A stretch of 64,000 nt of DNA from Arenicola marina (GCA_964019135.1 OZ025255.1:7316001-7380000); one strand, 5' to 3'; numbered from the stretch's first letter, positions 43,101-56,719 are shown. Program-made: numbers and translations. Notes: generated by a model from the letters alone, not told the origin.

Positions 43101-44456
43101 CGTGCGCCACTAGATGAACAAATTGATGAACCTCGGTGATTAGACGTTTGACACAGATAAATTCATCTATCTGGCCACATACTGAATATCAGATATATGT
43201 TGTTCTTCCCCGTCTTATATATTTTGTATTATCTTCCAATTCTTCACCGTGTGTATTGTTTAACTGAGCGCGAAACTTCTGTTGGGAGTCTTGGCTGTGA
43301 TTTACGCTATATAATTTCCTAATTATCTTGAGTATAGGAGGCAAATAAACAGTACATGGTATCCTGTTAGTAGCGAATACATATAGTATTATTGTACGTT
43401 TAATTGTTAACCACTGAGTCGGCATAGAGGTCAGAGTAACAGATAACGCTGGAGATACCATAAGAAAAATACTGATTATCAAATGAAATAAAACTGTTAT
43501 GTGGACCATGCACAATTAGGAACGCTTTGAAGTCTCAAACTTCAGTGAGATTCCTTGAACACTGGTATATCTTTATACATCTGAAATCTTCAACAGTCGT
43601 TTTCTTGTGCCTTTAGCGCTCTACCCTGTAACTTCATTGTCAATCATAGCTGCGACTTCCACTGCGACAAATGAAACAGAATTTCAAATAACGAATTCAT
43701 TTGCTGATCATATACAGCTGGCTGAAATCTGGGTGGTTATGTTGATTTTATTACATCTCACTTAATGTTGATTTACCTTTTTGATACGAAAATGGAAAAA
43801 AAATTCACTAGTTAATATAAACGCTACTAATAACTTGGAAATTGTGCGTATTGGTCGGTCCAAATGGTGATGACATCCAAGTGCCCAATAAGAATAAGCA
43901 TCTTTATTATCTTTAAAAAGTGTGTCACTGATAATAATATTGTACAGTTCGCACCCTGTCACCTAAAAGCTGGGGCACGTTTCACCCTAACCCTGGTACA
44001 TGCCTCTGACCACGCCCGTAAACGGAGCAAGGGTGAGAGCCCCTGGGTGAGACCCATGCCGCTCACCAGGCCTAACATTAGAAATCGCGGACCGGTGGCT
44101 CAAGTTGAAGGTCCTAATAGAATAAATATGCAGTGCCTACCCGTCAAGTTGCTCCATTAGATTCTTGAAGCTTTGACTTTCGTAGGACAATCATTTCTTT
44201 GGTCGGTAGCGTATTTTTTCAGGTGTTCGCGATGCTTTGGTATAAGTAGCAGTGCCGCGACAGAGTTCTGCGGTGTCGCGGGATAGACACGTTTGACACA
44301 TCACAGCCGAAACGGCGATGTTTATTAGGTGTCTGAATTAATAAAATGAAGCAATCGTGTTTTCTGCAAGGTGTGATATATATATATATATGTAGCTTGG
44401 ACTTAGTTTGGCGGGAAAGAGCTCAATATGCAACTTTAATAAATGAACCCTCTTAC
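43101..44456. other. AT-rich stretch, no gene recognised, copy B
   Basis: Equivalent of 17213-18570. Lacks one CT dinucleotide near 44006. Confidence 0.4.
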
Positions 44457-44535
44457 CTTGTGCGACTCCTGAGCCAGCTTGCGCATCTCCTTGGGCTTGA
44501 CGGCATTGGTCCCGACAGTGAATTTTGGCTTTCTC
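44457..44535 (-). CDS. Host exon with in-frame 21-bp deletion, copy B
   Basis: Same exon as 18571-18670, with both splice sites kept, but seven codons shorter (79 bp). The residues between EMRK and LAQESHK (QSAQRRK) are missing. The deletion lies between two copies of CTTGCGC present in A and C, so slippage between direct repeats explains it. Phase is preserved. Confidence 0.5.
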
Positions 44536-44623
44536 CTAGGGGTGCGAACGGAAATGGAAAAAAGAAGAAGAAATGAATTGGGTGTTCGGGGCTAATTTTG
44601 TGCACACAAGCAAAGGGTTAAAC

Positions 44624-44906
44624 TGAGCCTAACAGGTTGTAATAAATGTATATTCAGGACGCGTTAACCAGTTTTGGTCATATCGCGTCAATCCAATGAG
44701 AGAAGGAAATTAAGGGAGAGTGGAGCCATGTCCCCGGGGGTAACTCCCTTGCTCTTTGCAAAGAAGGACATGGGATCATTATCCTGCGACCACAAAGACA
44801 TGGCCACAGCGGGGCTCGAACTATCGACCCACGTGCCGTTAGGCTCTCAGGTGGCCAAAGGAAGCAATGCGAGCGCTCTATTCCACTGAGCTACCGGGCC
44901 GGCCCC
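44624..44906 (-). mobile_element. tRNA-derived SINE, first of pair, copy B
   Basis: Counterpart of 18759-19041. Confidence 0.75.
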
Positions 44907-45093
44907 TGAGCCTAAAAGGTTGTAATAGTTGTATATTCAGGACGCTTTAACCACTTTCGGTCATATCGCGTCAATGGGAGTAGTAAGGGAGAGTGGAGCC
45001 ATGTCCCCGGGGGTAATCCCCCTGCTCTTTGTGAAGAAGGACATGGGATCTTTATCCTGCTACCTGCTTCCACTGTGCTACCGGGCCGGCCCC
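44907..45093 (-). mobile_element. tRNA-derived SINE without head, copy B
   Basis: Counterpart of 19042-19228, with the same internal loss. Confidence 0.7.
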
Positions 45094-45210
45094 TGAGCCT
45101 AAAAGAAACTGCCCGGGACGATGAATGATGCATGGATGAAACAGACCCAGGCTTAGATGCTTCTTTGATCTTGCCCTAACCGCTACACCAGGGAGGCCCC
45201 GTTGGCGTGA

Positions 45211-45442
45211 GGGACCGCCTCGATAGCTCAGTGGGTTTGGAACCTGAGAGGCTAACGGCACGCGGATCGGTGGTTCGCGCCCCGCTGTGGCCAGTTCCGT
45301 GCGGTCGCAAGATAGAGATACCATGTCCTTCGCGAAAAGTAGGGGGTTACCCCCCGGGACATGGCCCCACTCTCCCTTCATTCTCCCATTGACGCGATAC
45401 GACCAAAAGTGGTTAATGCGTCGCGAATATACAATCAACCAA
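45211..45442 (+). mobile_element. tRNA-derived SINE with 12-bp target duplication, copy B
   Basis: Counterpart of 19346-19577. CCGTTGGCGTGA flanks it on both sides. Confidence 0.88.
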
Positions 45443-45682
45443 CCGTTGGCGTGAACGGAAATATTGGTGTCAATGATGGGTGATATATAAAACAAAAAGC
45501 CCAAAGAAAACAACACAGATAGCTAGAGCCGTTTCCCACCAAAACAATACGAATCCACTAAACCATGAAATGACACATAACATTTTTATCTTCGGCCCGT
45601 TTGGTGTACTAAAGGGTTAAATTAGGCCAAGGAACTTCACTGAACAGTGACTGATTTAGACGAAATATCTCTCAGATTACAT

Positions 45683-45755
45683 CCCTTAAACCGGGTTTCG
45701 AACCAGGGACCCGATCTGCAGTCGAGCGTTCTACCACTCGGCCACGGCGGGTTCC
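45683..45755 (-). tRNA. tRNA-Cys-like relic, copy B
   Basis: Counterpart of 19818-19890, with the same poorly pairing acceptor ends. Confidence 0.6.
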
Positions 45756-45831
45756 ACTCAACCAGGAGTAACGGGTCTCAAAGCGACTACAATACGTGAA
45801 AATAGCGTAAACTGAGGAACCATTAACTTAC

Positions 45832-46017
45832 TTGAGGACGGTCGCGGTGCCGGGCACGGTCTTTTTGCCCTGTCCAGCGCTGGAGGGGTGAATGGGGGGC
45901 TTGTTGCTGCAGGTGGTCTTGCCAAGCGGGATGCTTGACGCGGACGCGTTGCTGGATGTTCTCTTCATCACTGGTTGGTTGGCATCCGTCCGTCGGCGAA
46001 AGACGATGGATTTGCAG
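45832..46017 (-). CDS. Host exon next to a LINE, copy B
   Basis: Counterpart of 19967-20152. The donor GTAAGT is intact. Splicing to 44457-44535 stays in frame. Confidence 0.45.
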
Positions 46018-46028
46018 CTTTGTTTGGT

Positions 46029-47392
46029 TTAAGTTATACGATACGTAACGCGGCATTTACGCTGATGACTGAGTAAGCCTATCTGTGATCGACAGAGCTT
46101 TCCGCAGTCATCGCAACGGTGACCTGTCAATAGATCTTGGTTTGTGCTCGCTGGTGGACGCCTAGATTGGCGTTTCAAGTCCAGTTTCACAAACCATAGC
46201 GAGTCGTGGTGGGCCATTCCGTCACGCACGACACGTGCCCATCCCCTCTTTTTTGATGCCAAGTCCTCCCAAAAATCTGGATCGATGCCGAAAGCCTTCA
46301 TGTCCCGCTTACAAACATCCTTAAAGCTAAGCTTTGGCCGTCCAGTTGGCCTTTTGCCGTCAACGAGTTCACCGCATAGCACATCCTTGGGAATGTGTTT
46401 ATCTTGCACACGATGAACGTTCCCAAGCCAACGTAGATGACTTTGCTTCACAAGAGCAAGAATGCTTGGTAGGTTGGCCCTGGCTAACACTTCAGCATTC
46501 GTGATCTTGTCTTGCCAAGATATGCCTAAAATGTTTCGCAGGCAACGAAAATGGAAGTTATTCAATTTACTTTCTTGGCTGCAATACGTAGTCCACGTGT
46601 CACTGCCATACAGCAAGCTACTTAGAACGCACGCCCTGTAGATTAGCATTTTGGTGCAAATGGTAAGTTTTGAATTACGCTGAGCACGTTTGTTTAACCT
46701 ACCAAACATGGTGGCCGCCTTCCCAATTCGAGTATTTATTTCCTCGTCCAGGGATAGATTATCCGTGACGGTACTTCCCAGGTAACAAAACTTATTAACC
46801 ACCTCTAAAGACATGTTGTTAAGGGTAATCACTGGCGGTGTGATAGCCCCTTGGCTCAGTACGACTGTTTTTTTAACACTAATAGTCAAAGCAAATAAAG
46901 TACACGCATTTGAGAGCCGATCCATGAGTCTCTGTAGCTGGCTTTCTGAGTGCGCAACCAACACTGCGTCGTCAGCGAATAGCAGTTCTCTTATTAGGAA
47001 GCGCCTCCGCTTGGACTTAGCGCGCAACCTTGAAGGGTTGTACAGGTTCCCATCAGATCTGGTGTGTAAGTAAACACCCTCCGCATCCTCATAAAATGCG
47101 TGAGAAAGAAGCATAGAGAAGAAGATGCCAAATAAAGTTTGCGCAAGAACACAACCCTGCTTCACGCCATTTCTGACTTGGAAGCTCTCGGACGTTGCTC
47201 CGTCGAACTGTACTGTGCTGAACGAGTGTTCATGAAAGTAGCGGATAAGGTTAAGTAGTCTGCGGGGGCACCCAATAGACTCCAATATTTTGTACAAGCC
47301 AGATCTGCTGACAGCATCAAAAGCCTTGGTAAGATCAACAAAAGCAAGGTAGAGGGGCTTGTGTTGTTCTCTACATTTCTCTTGAAGTTGAG
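46029..47392 (-). pseudogene. 5'-truncated LINE (RT and zinc finger), copy B
   Basis: Protein identical to the copy at 20164-21527. The open frame continues to 47504 through non-LINE sequence. Confidence 0.85.
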
Positions 47393-47610
47393 CCCCCTGC
47401 GGGTTCGGGGGAAAGTAGAATAGGCCCGATGCACCTCCATGTTTAACATCTGCATGTCTTAAGAGGCGACTAAATGGAGGCGAACCGTATGCCGTGGTTC
47501 GCAACCCGTGTCGGAGGAAGACGGGACTCTGCTGGTTGAGTGGAAACTCTGTTTCTGCAAGATACCAGTTTGACCCTTATTTCTCCTAGACGGGAGGTCA
47601 GATTTGGCCC
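47393..47610 (-). mobile_element. Possible SINE body joined to truncated LINE, copy B
   Basis: Counterpart of 21528-21745. Confidence 0.3.
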
Positions 47611-47830
47611 GGTCTGATCAATCGGCTCGTCACGACAAGTCCAAGGATTCTTGTTCAACAACATCATATCAAGAACATTTTCACCCTATTATTCATACAA
47701 CCGTATGCAATGAGTCTTTTGAGACACCTCATATTTCAGTTGCTCTGAACAAGATCCTGTTAGGACGGTGGCTTGGGCTAATCAAGTGGCAAATACCTCT
47801 TTTTTTCCAACAGAAGAATAAGTATTTGTT

Positions 47831-49213
47831 ATGCGAGTATACCGTCTGTGTATCCTTGGCACTGGGTGCTGGAGTACCGCACCGAATCAGTGTCCCGAGA
47901 GGGCTCCGAGGTGGGTGGGGACCACGGACGGTGAAATATTTAAACCCAACAGGAGTACCCAAGAAAAAAACCCCACACCTGCCGAAACAAAAGCACGAGA
48001 AGAACGATCCAATAAGAAACTTCGAACAAGCTCTCCTACACATCAACCAAATCAACAAAACGACAATTTTTCAAGATTTTTGATGGCACACGCCACAAAT
48101 CCAGATTTACCTCTTTCGAAATTGTCACCATTTGCACTGGATAAGGCCATCCAAAGTCTGGCCGGAGAACCAAAAGATGTCAAACGACTCCGCTCCGGTG
48201 ACCTCCTCATCGAGGTCACACGGAAGAGTCATGCTGACAACCTCCTCCGAGCCACGACCCTCCTCCATATCCCAGTTACAATAACTCCTCACCGTACCCT
48301 CAACAATAGCCGAGGTGTCATCCGGTGCAGAGACCTACAAATGTGTTCTGACACAGAGATAGTTACCGAGTTGGCCTCACAGAATGTCATGGAGGCCAAA
48401 CGGATATCAATCACGAAAAATGGAGAAAGAATTCCAACAAATACTATAATTCTCACATTTGCATCCCACATCCCTCCTACAACAATAAAAGCTGGATACC
48501 TTCGTGTACCAGTCGACATCTATATACCAAACCCACTACGCTGTTTCCAATGCCAACGCTTCGGCCACGGAAAGAACAACTGCAGGAGGCAAGTCACCTG
48601 TGCTCGCTGTGGCGACGAGGGCCATGAAGAAACCTCCTGCAGCAAACCGAGTCACTGCGTAAACTGCAAAGGCAGTCACTACGCATACTCAAAACAGTGT
48701 CCAATGTGGCAAAAAGAAAAAGAGGTACAGACAATAAAAACTAAAAATTCCATATCCTATCCCGAAGCGAGAAAAGTAATAGAAAGTAAAACTACAAATG
48801 TAACTGGAAACAAAGCATTCGCTGAAGTGACGGGCTCGACCCAAACCAAATCCAATGAAACAACACCAAAACCAAACATGGTTTCCATAGGGATAAACAC
48901 TGTTTATTCTTGGCCACCAGATGCAGAATTCACAATTACAACAGAAACCCCAGAGGAGACAGGAACATCCAGCCAGACAGAGCCCATGATAGAAATTCAA
49001 ACAAAGACACCTGCAAAGAAACCTCCTACAAAATCCACTCCAAAACCCACCACCCACAAACTGAACAAATCGAAACCAGCAAAACTAAACCGACCACCCA
49101 AGGGATCAACGGATCCCATCAAAGTACATAACAAATACTCGCAACTAGAGGAGGAGGACGATGAGGAAATGGAGACAAGAAAACACAAGGCAGATACGCC
49201 ACCCATATCATAA
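47831..49213 (+). CDS. LINE ORF1 with three zinc knuckles, copy B
   Basis: 460 codons, open. Identical to the copy A protein except Lys for Arg in VIESxTTNV. Confidence 0.88.
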   Translation: MRVYRLCILGTGCWSTAPNQCPERAPRWVGTTDGEIFKPNRSTQEKNPTPAETKAREERSNKKLRTSSPTHQPNQQNDNFSRFLMAHATNPDLPLSKLSPFALDKAIQSLAGEPKDVKRLRSGDLLIEVTRKSHADNLLRATTLLHIPVTITPHRTLNNSRGVIRCRDLQMCSDTEIVTELASQNVMEAKRISITKNGERIPTNTIILTFASHIPPTTIKAGYLRVPVDIYIPNPLRCFQCQRFGHGKNNCRRQVTCARCGDEGHEETSCSKPSHCVNCKGSHYAYSKQCPMWQKEKEVQTIKTKNSISYPEARKVIESKTTNVTGNKAFAEVTGSTQTKSNETTPKPNMVSIGINTVYSWPPDAEFTITTETPEETGTSSQTEPMIEIQTKTPAKKPPTKSTPKPTTHKLNKSKPAKLNRPPKGSTDPIKVHNKYSQLEEEDDEEMETRKHKADTPPIS

Positions 49214-52200
49214 ACCATGGCTTCCATTATACAATGGAATTGTCGATGAAATCCTCTTGCTAAAGCAGGACCACAACCCCATAGCGTTTTGTCTCCAAGA
49301 AACATTCATCAAAAACCAAGGCGATATAACAATTAGTGGATATACATCATATGATAATCTAGGACTTAATACGGGAAATAAAATCACAGGCGGAGTTAGT
49401 ATCCTTATAAAGGAGAAAACTCCACACAGCCAAATACCCTTGCAGACCAACCTACAAGCTATGGCCATACGAATAACATTACACAAAACCATAACCCTGT
49501 GCTCTATCTATATTCCACCTAATTTACGTCCAACACGACTAGAACTAGAAAATATAATAAAACAACTTCCTGCGCCGTATATACTTCTTGGAGATTTCAA
49601 TGCCCATCATACGATATGGGGTTGTAAAGACATACAACCCAAGGGCCGCCTGCTAGAGGACTTTATCTTAAAAAACAATACCGTTCTGCTCAACGATGGC
49701 TCGATAACTTATATACACCCTGGGAATGGTGCCAAAACGGCTATAGACCTAACTATAGCCCATCCCAGTCTATGCCTTGATTTCAACTGGAAAGTGGAAG
49801 ATGATCTTCACGGCAGTGACCACTTCCCTATCCTTCTTACTAGCCAATTTCCCGCTCCAGATGAAAATATTGCTCACTGGAAGCTAAATAAGGCTGACTG
49901 GACTGCTTTTAAAAAAATGTGCTTTGAAAAACTCACAACAGCCAACTTTCAAGGTATACCAGACCCAATAGCCCTCTTCAGCGAAATACTTCATAAAATA
50001 GCTGAAGACACCATTCCCAAAACCTCGACCAATCTCAAAATACAAAAGAAGCCATGGTTTAACGATGAATGCCGTGAGGCCGTACAACAACGAAAACAGG
50101 CTCAGCGAGAACTCCAAATACATCCTACTCCAGGAAATATCCTCAAATATAAACAAGTGCGAGCACAGACCCGCCGCACAATACGAACAACAAAAAGGGA
50201 ATCCTGGAGAAACTATGTCTCCAAACTTGGAAATAAAACAACCACTAAGAAAACGTGGCGAGCCATACAGAAGATCAGTGGGAAAAAAGCAAATAACAGC
50301 ATAAACCACCTGATTCATGAAAACACAACCCTCACCGAACCAGTGCAAATAGCCAATACCTTGTCGAAAGCCTTTGCAACAAATTCTTCCTCCAAAAATT
50401 ACACGGCTAAATTCCAAAGATACAAGGCGGTTAGTGAGAGGAAAAAACTCAATTTCAAATCCAAAAATGATGAATATTACAATAGCCTCTTCTCCATAGA
50501 GGAACTCCAGTCTGCCCTGAGGAAAACTAACAACACTTCTCCAGGGCCAGACAATATCCCATACCAATTCCTGAAACAACTACCCGATACATCCTTGGAA
50601 CTTCTTCTCGACATATTCAACTTCATTTGGCAAACCGGGCAAATACCCCCATCGTGGAAAAAAGCGATAGTCATTCCTATCCCTAAGCCTGGGAAGGATC
50701 ACACCAATCCTTCTTCTTACCGACCAATAGCTCTTACAAGCTGTATATGTAAAACACTAGAAAAGATGATAAATAACCGCCTTACATATTTTCTGGAAAC
50801 AAATAATATCATCACTAAGTTCCAGAGTGGCTTTCGACAAAACAGAAATACCACCGATAATTTAATACGATTGGAGACCTATATACGCGAGGCATTCATC
50901 AAAAAAGAACACGTGGTGGCAGTATTCTTTGACCTTGAAAAGGCATATGACACCACATGGAAATATGGTATTTTAAAAGACCTCCATGATATGGGACTCA
51001 GAGGTCATATGCCAAATTTTATTCAAGAATTCCTAAACAGACGTCTATTTCAGACAAGGGTCGGAACTACCCTCTCCGAAGTATACGATCAGGAGATGGG
51101 GGTTCCCCAAGGCAGTATCCTATCTGTAACCCTTTTTAGTATTAAAATCAACAGCATCATAAAATGTCTCACTAACAACATAGATCCTTCTCTATTTGTT
51201 GATGATTTTTTGGCCTGTTTCAGGTCCAAACATATGCACACAATAGAAAGGCAACTACAAATGAACCTCAATAAGTTACAACAATGGTGCGATGAGAACG
51301 GATTTAAATTTTCAAAAACTAAAACAGTGTGTATGCACTTCTGTCAACTCCGGAAACTCCATCCGGAACCTGAACTTAAAATGAATGGGGATCAAATACC
51401 AGTTGTGCCAGAAACAAAATTTCTCGGCCTTTTATTCGATAAAAAACTGACTTTTATACCCCATATCAAACAATTAAAACAGAAATGTACCAAAGCACTT
51501 AATATAATTAAAGTGCTATCTAACACAGAATGGGGAACAGAAAGAGAGACATTATTAAATATCTACAGAGCCCTGATACGGTCACGGCTGGATTATGGGT
51601 CGATGATTTACGGATCAGCACGCAAATCATATTTGCAGATGCTGGACCCTGTGCACAACCAAGCACTTCGTTTATGTCTGGGAGCTTTCCGCACATCTCC
51701 TGCGGAAAGCCTGTACGTGGAGTCTGCTGAGCCATCTCTATACTACCGTAGAGATAAATTAGCACTACAATACGCACTTAAGCTCAAAACGAATCCCAAT
51801 AATCCTACCTTTGAAGACTTATTCCATCCAAAGTTTACAACACTATTTGAAAACAAACCAAAGACAATACCCACCTTTGGAATTCGAGTCAATAACCTTT
51901 TGACAAGATACAATATAAATTTCAACGATATACGAACCTGGCACCTCCCAGAAATCCCACCATGGGAAATGGAATCTCCAAAAGTTCTATTAGAACTAAC
52001 AACTTACAACAAATCTGACACAGACCCATCACAATTTATAGAACTTAAACATGCTATTCACAATCAACACCCGAACCATTTCTCTATATATACCGATGGC
52101 TCAAAAGACTCCCACAGGGTGGGCGCTGCAGCTGTGGCTGGTGAACACCAGTGCAGCAACCGCCTCCCAGACCAATGTTCGATATACACCGCGGAAGCGG

Positions 52201-52877
52201 TGGCTCTAATGATGGCACTTGAATATGCAGAACAATCACTTCATGACAACTTTATCATATACTCAGATTCATTATCCTGTATACAAGCCATAAAATATCG
52301 GAAATATGAAAATCCCTTAATACAAGATATACTTATAAAATGTCATGATTTAATATGCAATGGAAAGGCGGTAGTGTTCTGCTGGATCCCTAGCCACATA
52401 GGCATAGAGGGCAACAGTCTAGCAGACGCTGCCGCCAAAGAAGCTCTAAATGACGACGTCCTTCCAGTCCAGTTTCCATACTCGGACTTGAAGCCGTACA
52501 TCCAAAACGAAATTACTAAACATTGGCAGTCGTCCTGGGACGAGCAATCCTCCAACAAATTGCAACGGCTTCAGCCTACTGTGGGTACCAAACGGCCAAG
52601 AATCCGCGGTAGGCGGAGGGACGTTGTCATTCAAAGACTCCGAATTGGACATACGTACCTTACCCATTGCTACCTCCTCAAAGGAGAACCACCTCCCGAA
52701 TGTGTTCCCTGTCAGGAACCCCTGACTGTGGAGCACATTCTGTTGAGGTGTGTTGACTTTCAACAAACAAGGGATCAATATTACAGAGCAGAAACTATAA
52801 AAGAACTATTTAATAATATACCACAGCAAAAGATTTTAGATTATTTATCGGCAATAAATCTAGTCCAGTGCATATGA
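49161..52877 (+). pseudogene. LINE ORF2 with damaged start region, copy B
   Basis: Same damage as copy A: the natural ATG (49217) encodes MASIIQWNCR and then a stop, and the long frame enters downstream from another register. The shared lesion shows it predates the tandem duplication. One residue differs (GDKITG in A, GNKITG here). Confidence 0.85.
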
Positions 52878-53302
52878 TATATCTAGTCAACGTTTACAGC
52901 CAAACAGTGCAAAAGATTTTAGATCATTTATCTACAATAAATCTAGTCCAATGCATATGATATATTCAACGTTTGCTGCCAAACAGTGCATTTTGCTGTA
53001 ATTATTAATCTCAAAAGCTTGGTTTTAAAAACCAACTCATGGTTTTATATTCTGACAATTTTTGACTTTACCGTTTCGCCATTCTTCACTTTCATGGTTT
53101 TATGACAATCTACTCAATCATTTTACTTGATATCTTCAGGGTTTTATTAAACTATTAATCGATTCCACAAAGACTGCATTCATGGTTTTATTCATATCAC
53201 ATGTATTGATTTTCAGGGTTTTAATATTGACTAATATTGACCAGTATGGCACGATATAGCCTTCCAGGCTGAAAGTGCCGTTAAGCCCCAATCAAATCAA
53301 AC

Positions 53303-53752
53303 CATACATTCTAGGTATTGGTTTGGTCCTTACGCAATGTCAAAATGGCGATATTGTGAATTGTTCATACAATGAAGTTACAATTGGCAGCAATTAGATA
53401 TGGGGTGGGAATGTTTTTGTCCGAGATGGAGTGGTCCACCACGGTGTGCACTGGTTTGAGAGATTCCAAATGGGACGTCAGATTAGGAGCAAAAGTCGGC
53501 ACTAAATGATAGGGCATCTATGTAATGACTGGGAGGCTCTGCCACTCTCAAAGTAAGCTTATCCATCCTAAAATGTCTCTGCATGTCTATCTGATATGGT
53601 TTGGCAATGGTGCCGGTACCGTTTACAATTTTCTGCTCACGGATCATATATCTTGAGATTGGGAATGAGTTGGGAATTAAACAAGACTTCATTGTTTAAT
53701 AGCTAGTGAACTCGGTTTTCAGCCACATGATGCTAGCTCATCTGTTCCCCAG
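53303..53752. other. Stretch between LINE and TPX2 exon, copy B
   Basis: Equivalent of 27438-27887, with the acceptor retained. Nothing else seen. Confidence 0.5.
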
Positions 53753-53947
53753 CTTCAGTTGGAGGAGAGTCAGGGACCCAAGCTGCGCCGCAAGCCCCTG
53801 TCCGTCCCGCGCCCGGGCATCCCCTTCCAGCCCAAACTGGTCCACAAGACGACAAAAGTGGCTCCATTCTCCTTCGAGCAGCGAACCAAGGAAATGATGG
53901 CGCACAAGGAACAAGTGATCCAACAAGTCTACGAGGAGGAACGGCGG
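53753..53947 (+). CDS. TPX2: TPX2 exon, copy B
   Basis: Same 65-residue exon as 27888-28082, with the same acceptor and weak donor. It again lies directly before the G-rich minisatellite and has no visible partner exons. Confidence 0.6.
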
Positions 53948-54080
53948 GTGGGGAGGGGGTGGCTGGTGATTAAGTTCTATTCTTATTATATTTATTCATA
54001 GTAGTACTAATTTATTGATACTGGGAAATATACAGGGATATATACATTGCATATAGATTAATGGAAGGATATATAAATAT

Positions 54081-54687
54081 ATGTAGCGCAGGGGTGGGGA
54101 GGGGGAAGCTGTAGCGCAAGGGTGGGGAGGGGGTAGCTGTAGCGCAAGGGTGGGGAACGGGTAGCTAGAATACATGGGTGGGGAGCGGGTAGCTAGAATA
54201 CACGGGTGGGGAGCAGGTAGCTAGAATTCACGGGTGGGGAGCGGGTAGCTAGAATTCACGGGTGGGGAGCGGGTAGCTAGAATACACGGGTGGGGAGCGG
54301 GTAGCTAGAATACACGGGTGGGGAGCGGGTAGCTAGAATACACGGGAGGGGAGCGGGTAGCTAGAATACACGGGTGGGGAGGGGGTAGCTAGAGTACACG
54401 GGTGGGGAGGGGGTAGCTAGAGTACACGGGTGGGTAGGGGTAGCTGTAGCGCAAGGGTGGGGAGGGGGTGGCTGGAGTACACGAGTGGGGGGGGGTGGCT
54501 ATGGCTTGAGCACACGAGTGGGGAGGGGTGTGGCTAGAAGCGGGTTGGGAGGTTTGTGGCTGGAGCACACGGGTGGGGAGGGGCTAGCTGAAGCACACGG
54601 GTGGGGAGGGTTGACTGGTGGGAAGGGTGTGGCTAGAGACGGGTGGGGATGGGGTGGCTGGAGACGGGTGTTGATTGAGTGGCTGGA
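54081..54687 (+). repeat. 28-bp G-rich minisatellite, contracted, copy B (about 0.6 kb)
   Basis: Same flanks and same first units as the copy A array, but 1483 bp shorter (about 53 units). The switch point is at about 54370, where the copy jumps from the GAGCGGG core type to the late GAGGGGG/AGAGTACAC type. Confidence 0.95.
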
Positions 54688-55192
54688 AACTAATTGATAA
54701 TCTTATTATATTTATTGATATTAATACTAAATCATTAATACCGTGAAAAATACATATGAGGGATATAATTTGCATATAGATTAATGGAAGGATCTATAAA
54801 TTGCATAAATAAATAAACAAAATTCAACAACATGTATTTATTTATTGAATGATTGAATATAAAAAAGAAAAGACATCGGGAACAAAACACCTGGCCTAAC
54901 GGAACTTAGTGCAGAAGTGCGGTAGCTTGGAGTTTTAGTTAAATCCTTTTAATTGGTCTTTATATATCTGGTCGTCTCTCCAACCAGACAAGTCTGTCGA
55001 GAGGACGGTCCGTCATGGCCGTTTCTGCAAAATGAACAGAATATCAGCAGGTTTATAATCCGTTAAAGGCGGAAATGGTTTATTAAGTGAAACAAGCAGT
55101 TGATGTTTACTAAAATATTTAATAAAATTTACGCAAATTAGCGAGCAAGTTGATACCATATAGAACAAGCTTCTTGATGTTTACTAAAACCT
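54688..55192. other. AT-rich flank, no gene seen, copy B
   Basis: Equivalent of 30306-30810. Confidence 0.5.
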
Positions 55193-55574
55193 GACATTTG
55201 CTCAACAATGGAGCACATGAGGACCCGAAGCAAGCGTTGGCCGTCTTTGCAGTCGCTATCTGTCCATATATGGACCTACGTGATAACACCATGAAAGAAC
55301 CCACCCCAAAGCATCTAAACCGTGCCAATACAAACTGATGGTTGTCCAACTAAGTGTAAAAATTTCGGCTCCTGCTCAAATGTCCCATCAGTTCGGATTA
55401 ACACTATTTGGATACTCTGAGGTTACCCATTTCATAATATCAACACATAAATCCACAGATGAACCAATAACGCCCGTAGAGATTGTCAAAGTCCACTTCA
55501 GCATTAACTTCGGCATCTGGAAACTAACGTCGAGCCGGTATGCTGGTCCTTTGTCGGGCTTCGCAATTGATGAC
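55193..55574. mobile_element. Diverged foldback element 1, copy B
   Basis: Counterpart of 30811-31192. Confidence 0.5.
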
Positions 55575-55871
55575 ACTTTCAACGAATTTGCGACGACGAA
55601 GACTTGTCAATTCCAACTAATAACCACAACTTTTGCCCTTGTAAAAAGTGAAAGCCATTTTCCACTCAAACGTTACGCTTGTATTCACTCCCCGGTTCAG
55701 GTGATTTGATGGCAGTCTGCTTTAGGGGAGCGTCCGTCCTGTGTGGGTGCGTGATGGACGGGAGGTTGGTGCGTCAGATCTCCCACCAGACACGTCTGCA
55801 GATGACTTTGTCCGTTAGGGCCGTATCTACAAACTGAAGAGAATATCATCGTTTGAGAGAGTCCCATGTTT

Positions 55872-55905
55872 ATATGGTATCGCAGGGAACATCACGATAC
55901 CATAT
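55872..55905. repeat. Short perfect hairpin, copy B
   Basis: Counterpart of 31490-31523. Confidence 0.7.
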
Positions 55906-56023
55906 AGAACAAAGACATGGCGACCAAGTGGAAATAGGCCTCAGGGTGTTCATCAAACATCAACGCATAGGATCTTAACTTTTTGAAACGACCTCGTCGC
56001 CGTAACTTCGTTGCAAGTCATTC

Positions 56024-56444
56024 GACATTTGCAAAACCCAACAATGGAGTCGCATAATGACCCGAAGTAGGCCCCGAAATACCGAAGTAAGCGCCGAAAT
56101 GAACTTTGGCTGTCTTTGCAGTCGCTATCTGTTCATATATGGACCTACGTGATAACACCATGAAAGAACCCACCCCAAAGCATCTAAACCGTGCCAATAA
56201 AAACTGATGGTTGTCCAACTAAGTGTAAAAATTTCGGCTCCTGCTCAAATGTCCCATCAGCTCGGATTAACACTATTTTGATACTCCGAGGTTACCCCTT
56301 TCATAATATCAACACATAAATCCACACCTGAACAAAAAGCTCCCGTAGAGACAGTCAAAGTCCACTTCAGCGTTAACTTCAGCATCGCGGAGCTAACGTC
56401 GAACCGTTATGCGGTCCCATTGTAGATTCTTTGCAAATGTTGAC
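56024..56444. mobile_element. Diverged foldback element 2, copy B
   Basis: Counterpart of 31642-32062. Confidence 0.6.
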
Positions 56445-56719
56445 TGTCAACGAAGTGGCGGAGACTATAGGAAGTTTCAAACCCAACCTCAGAATCCAAG
56501 CTACGTTTGTGAACAAAACTGCCCGCCCATCACCACTCAACCATTACGTCGCTGTCCGTCTGCTGAGCTCAGCAGATTTGCCTACAATCGCCTTAGGCCC
56601 GCACTTGTTCAAATGAAAATTTTGAAAGAATCACGCTTTCCCTTAATAATGGTCTAACATAAGACCGTATCGTGCCATCCAGGTAATGTTCAATCACAAC
56701 TGCTAAAATCCGTGCAAGT

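Larger units (their letters stand above)
47831..53302 (+). mobile_element. I/Nimb-type LINE, copy B
   Basis: Counterpart of 21966-27437. It shows only two coding differences from copy A: one in ORF1 (Arg to Lys, near 48787) and one in ORF2 (Asp to Asn, near 49377). Both are G in copy A and A in copy B. Confidence 0.88.
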
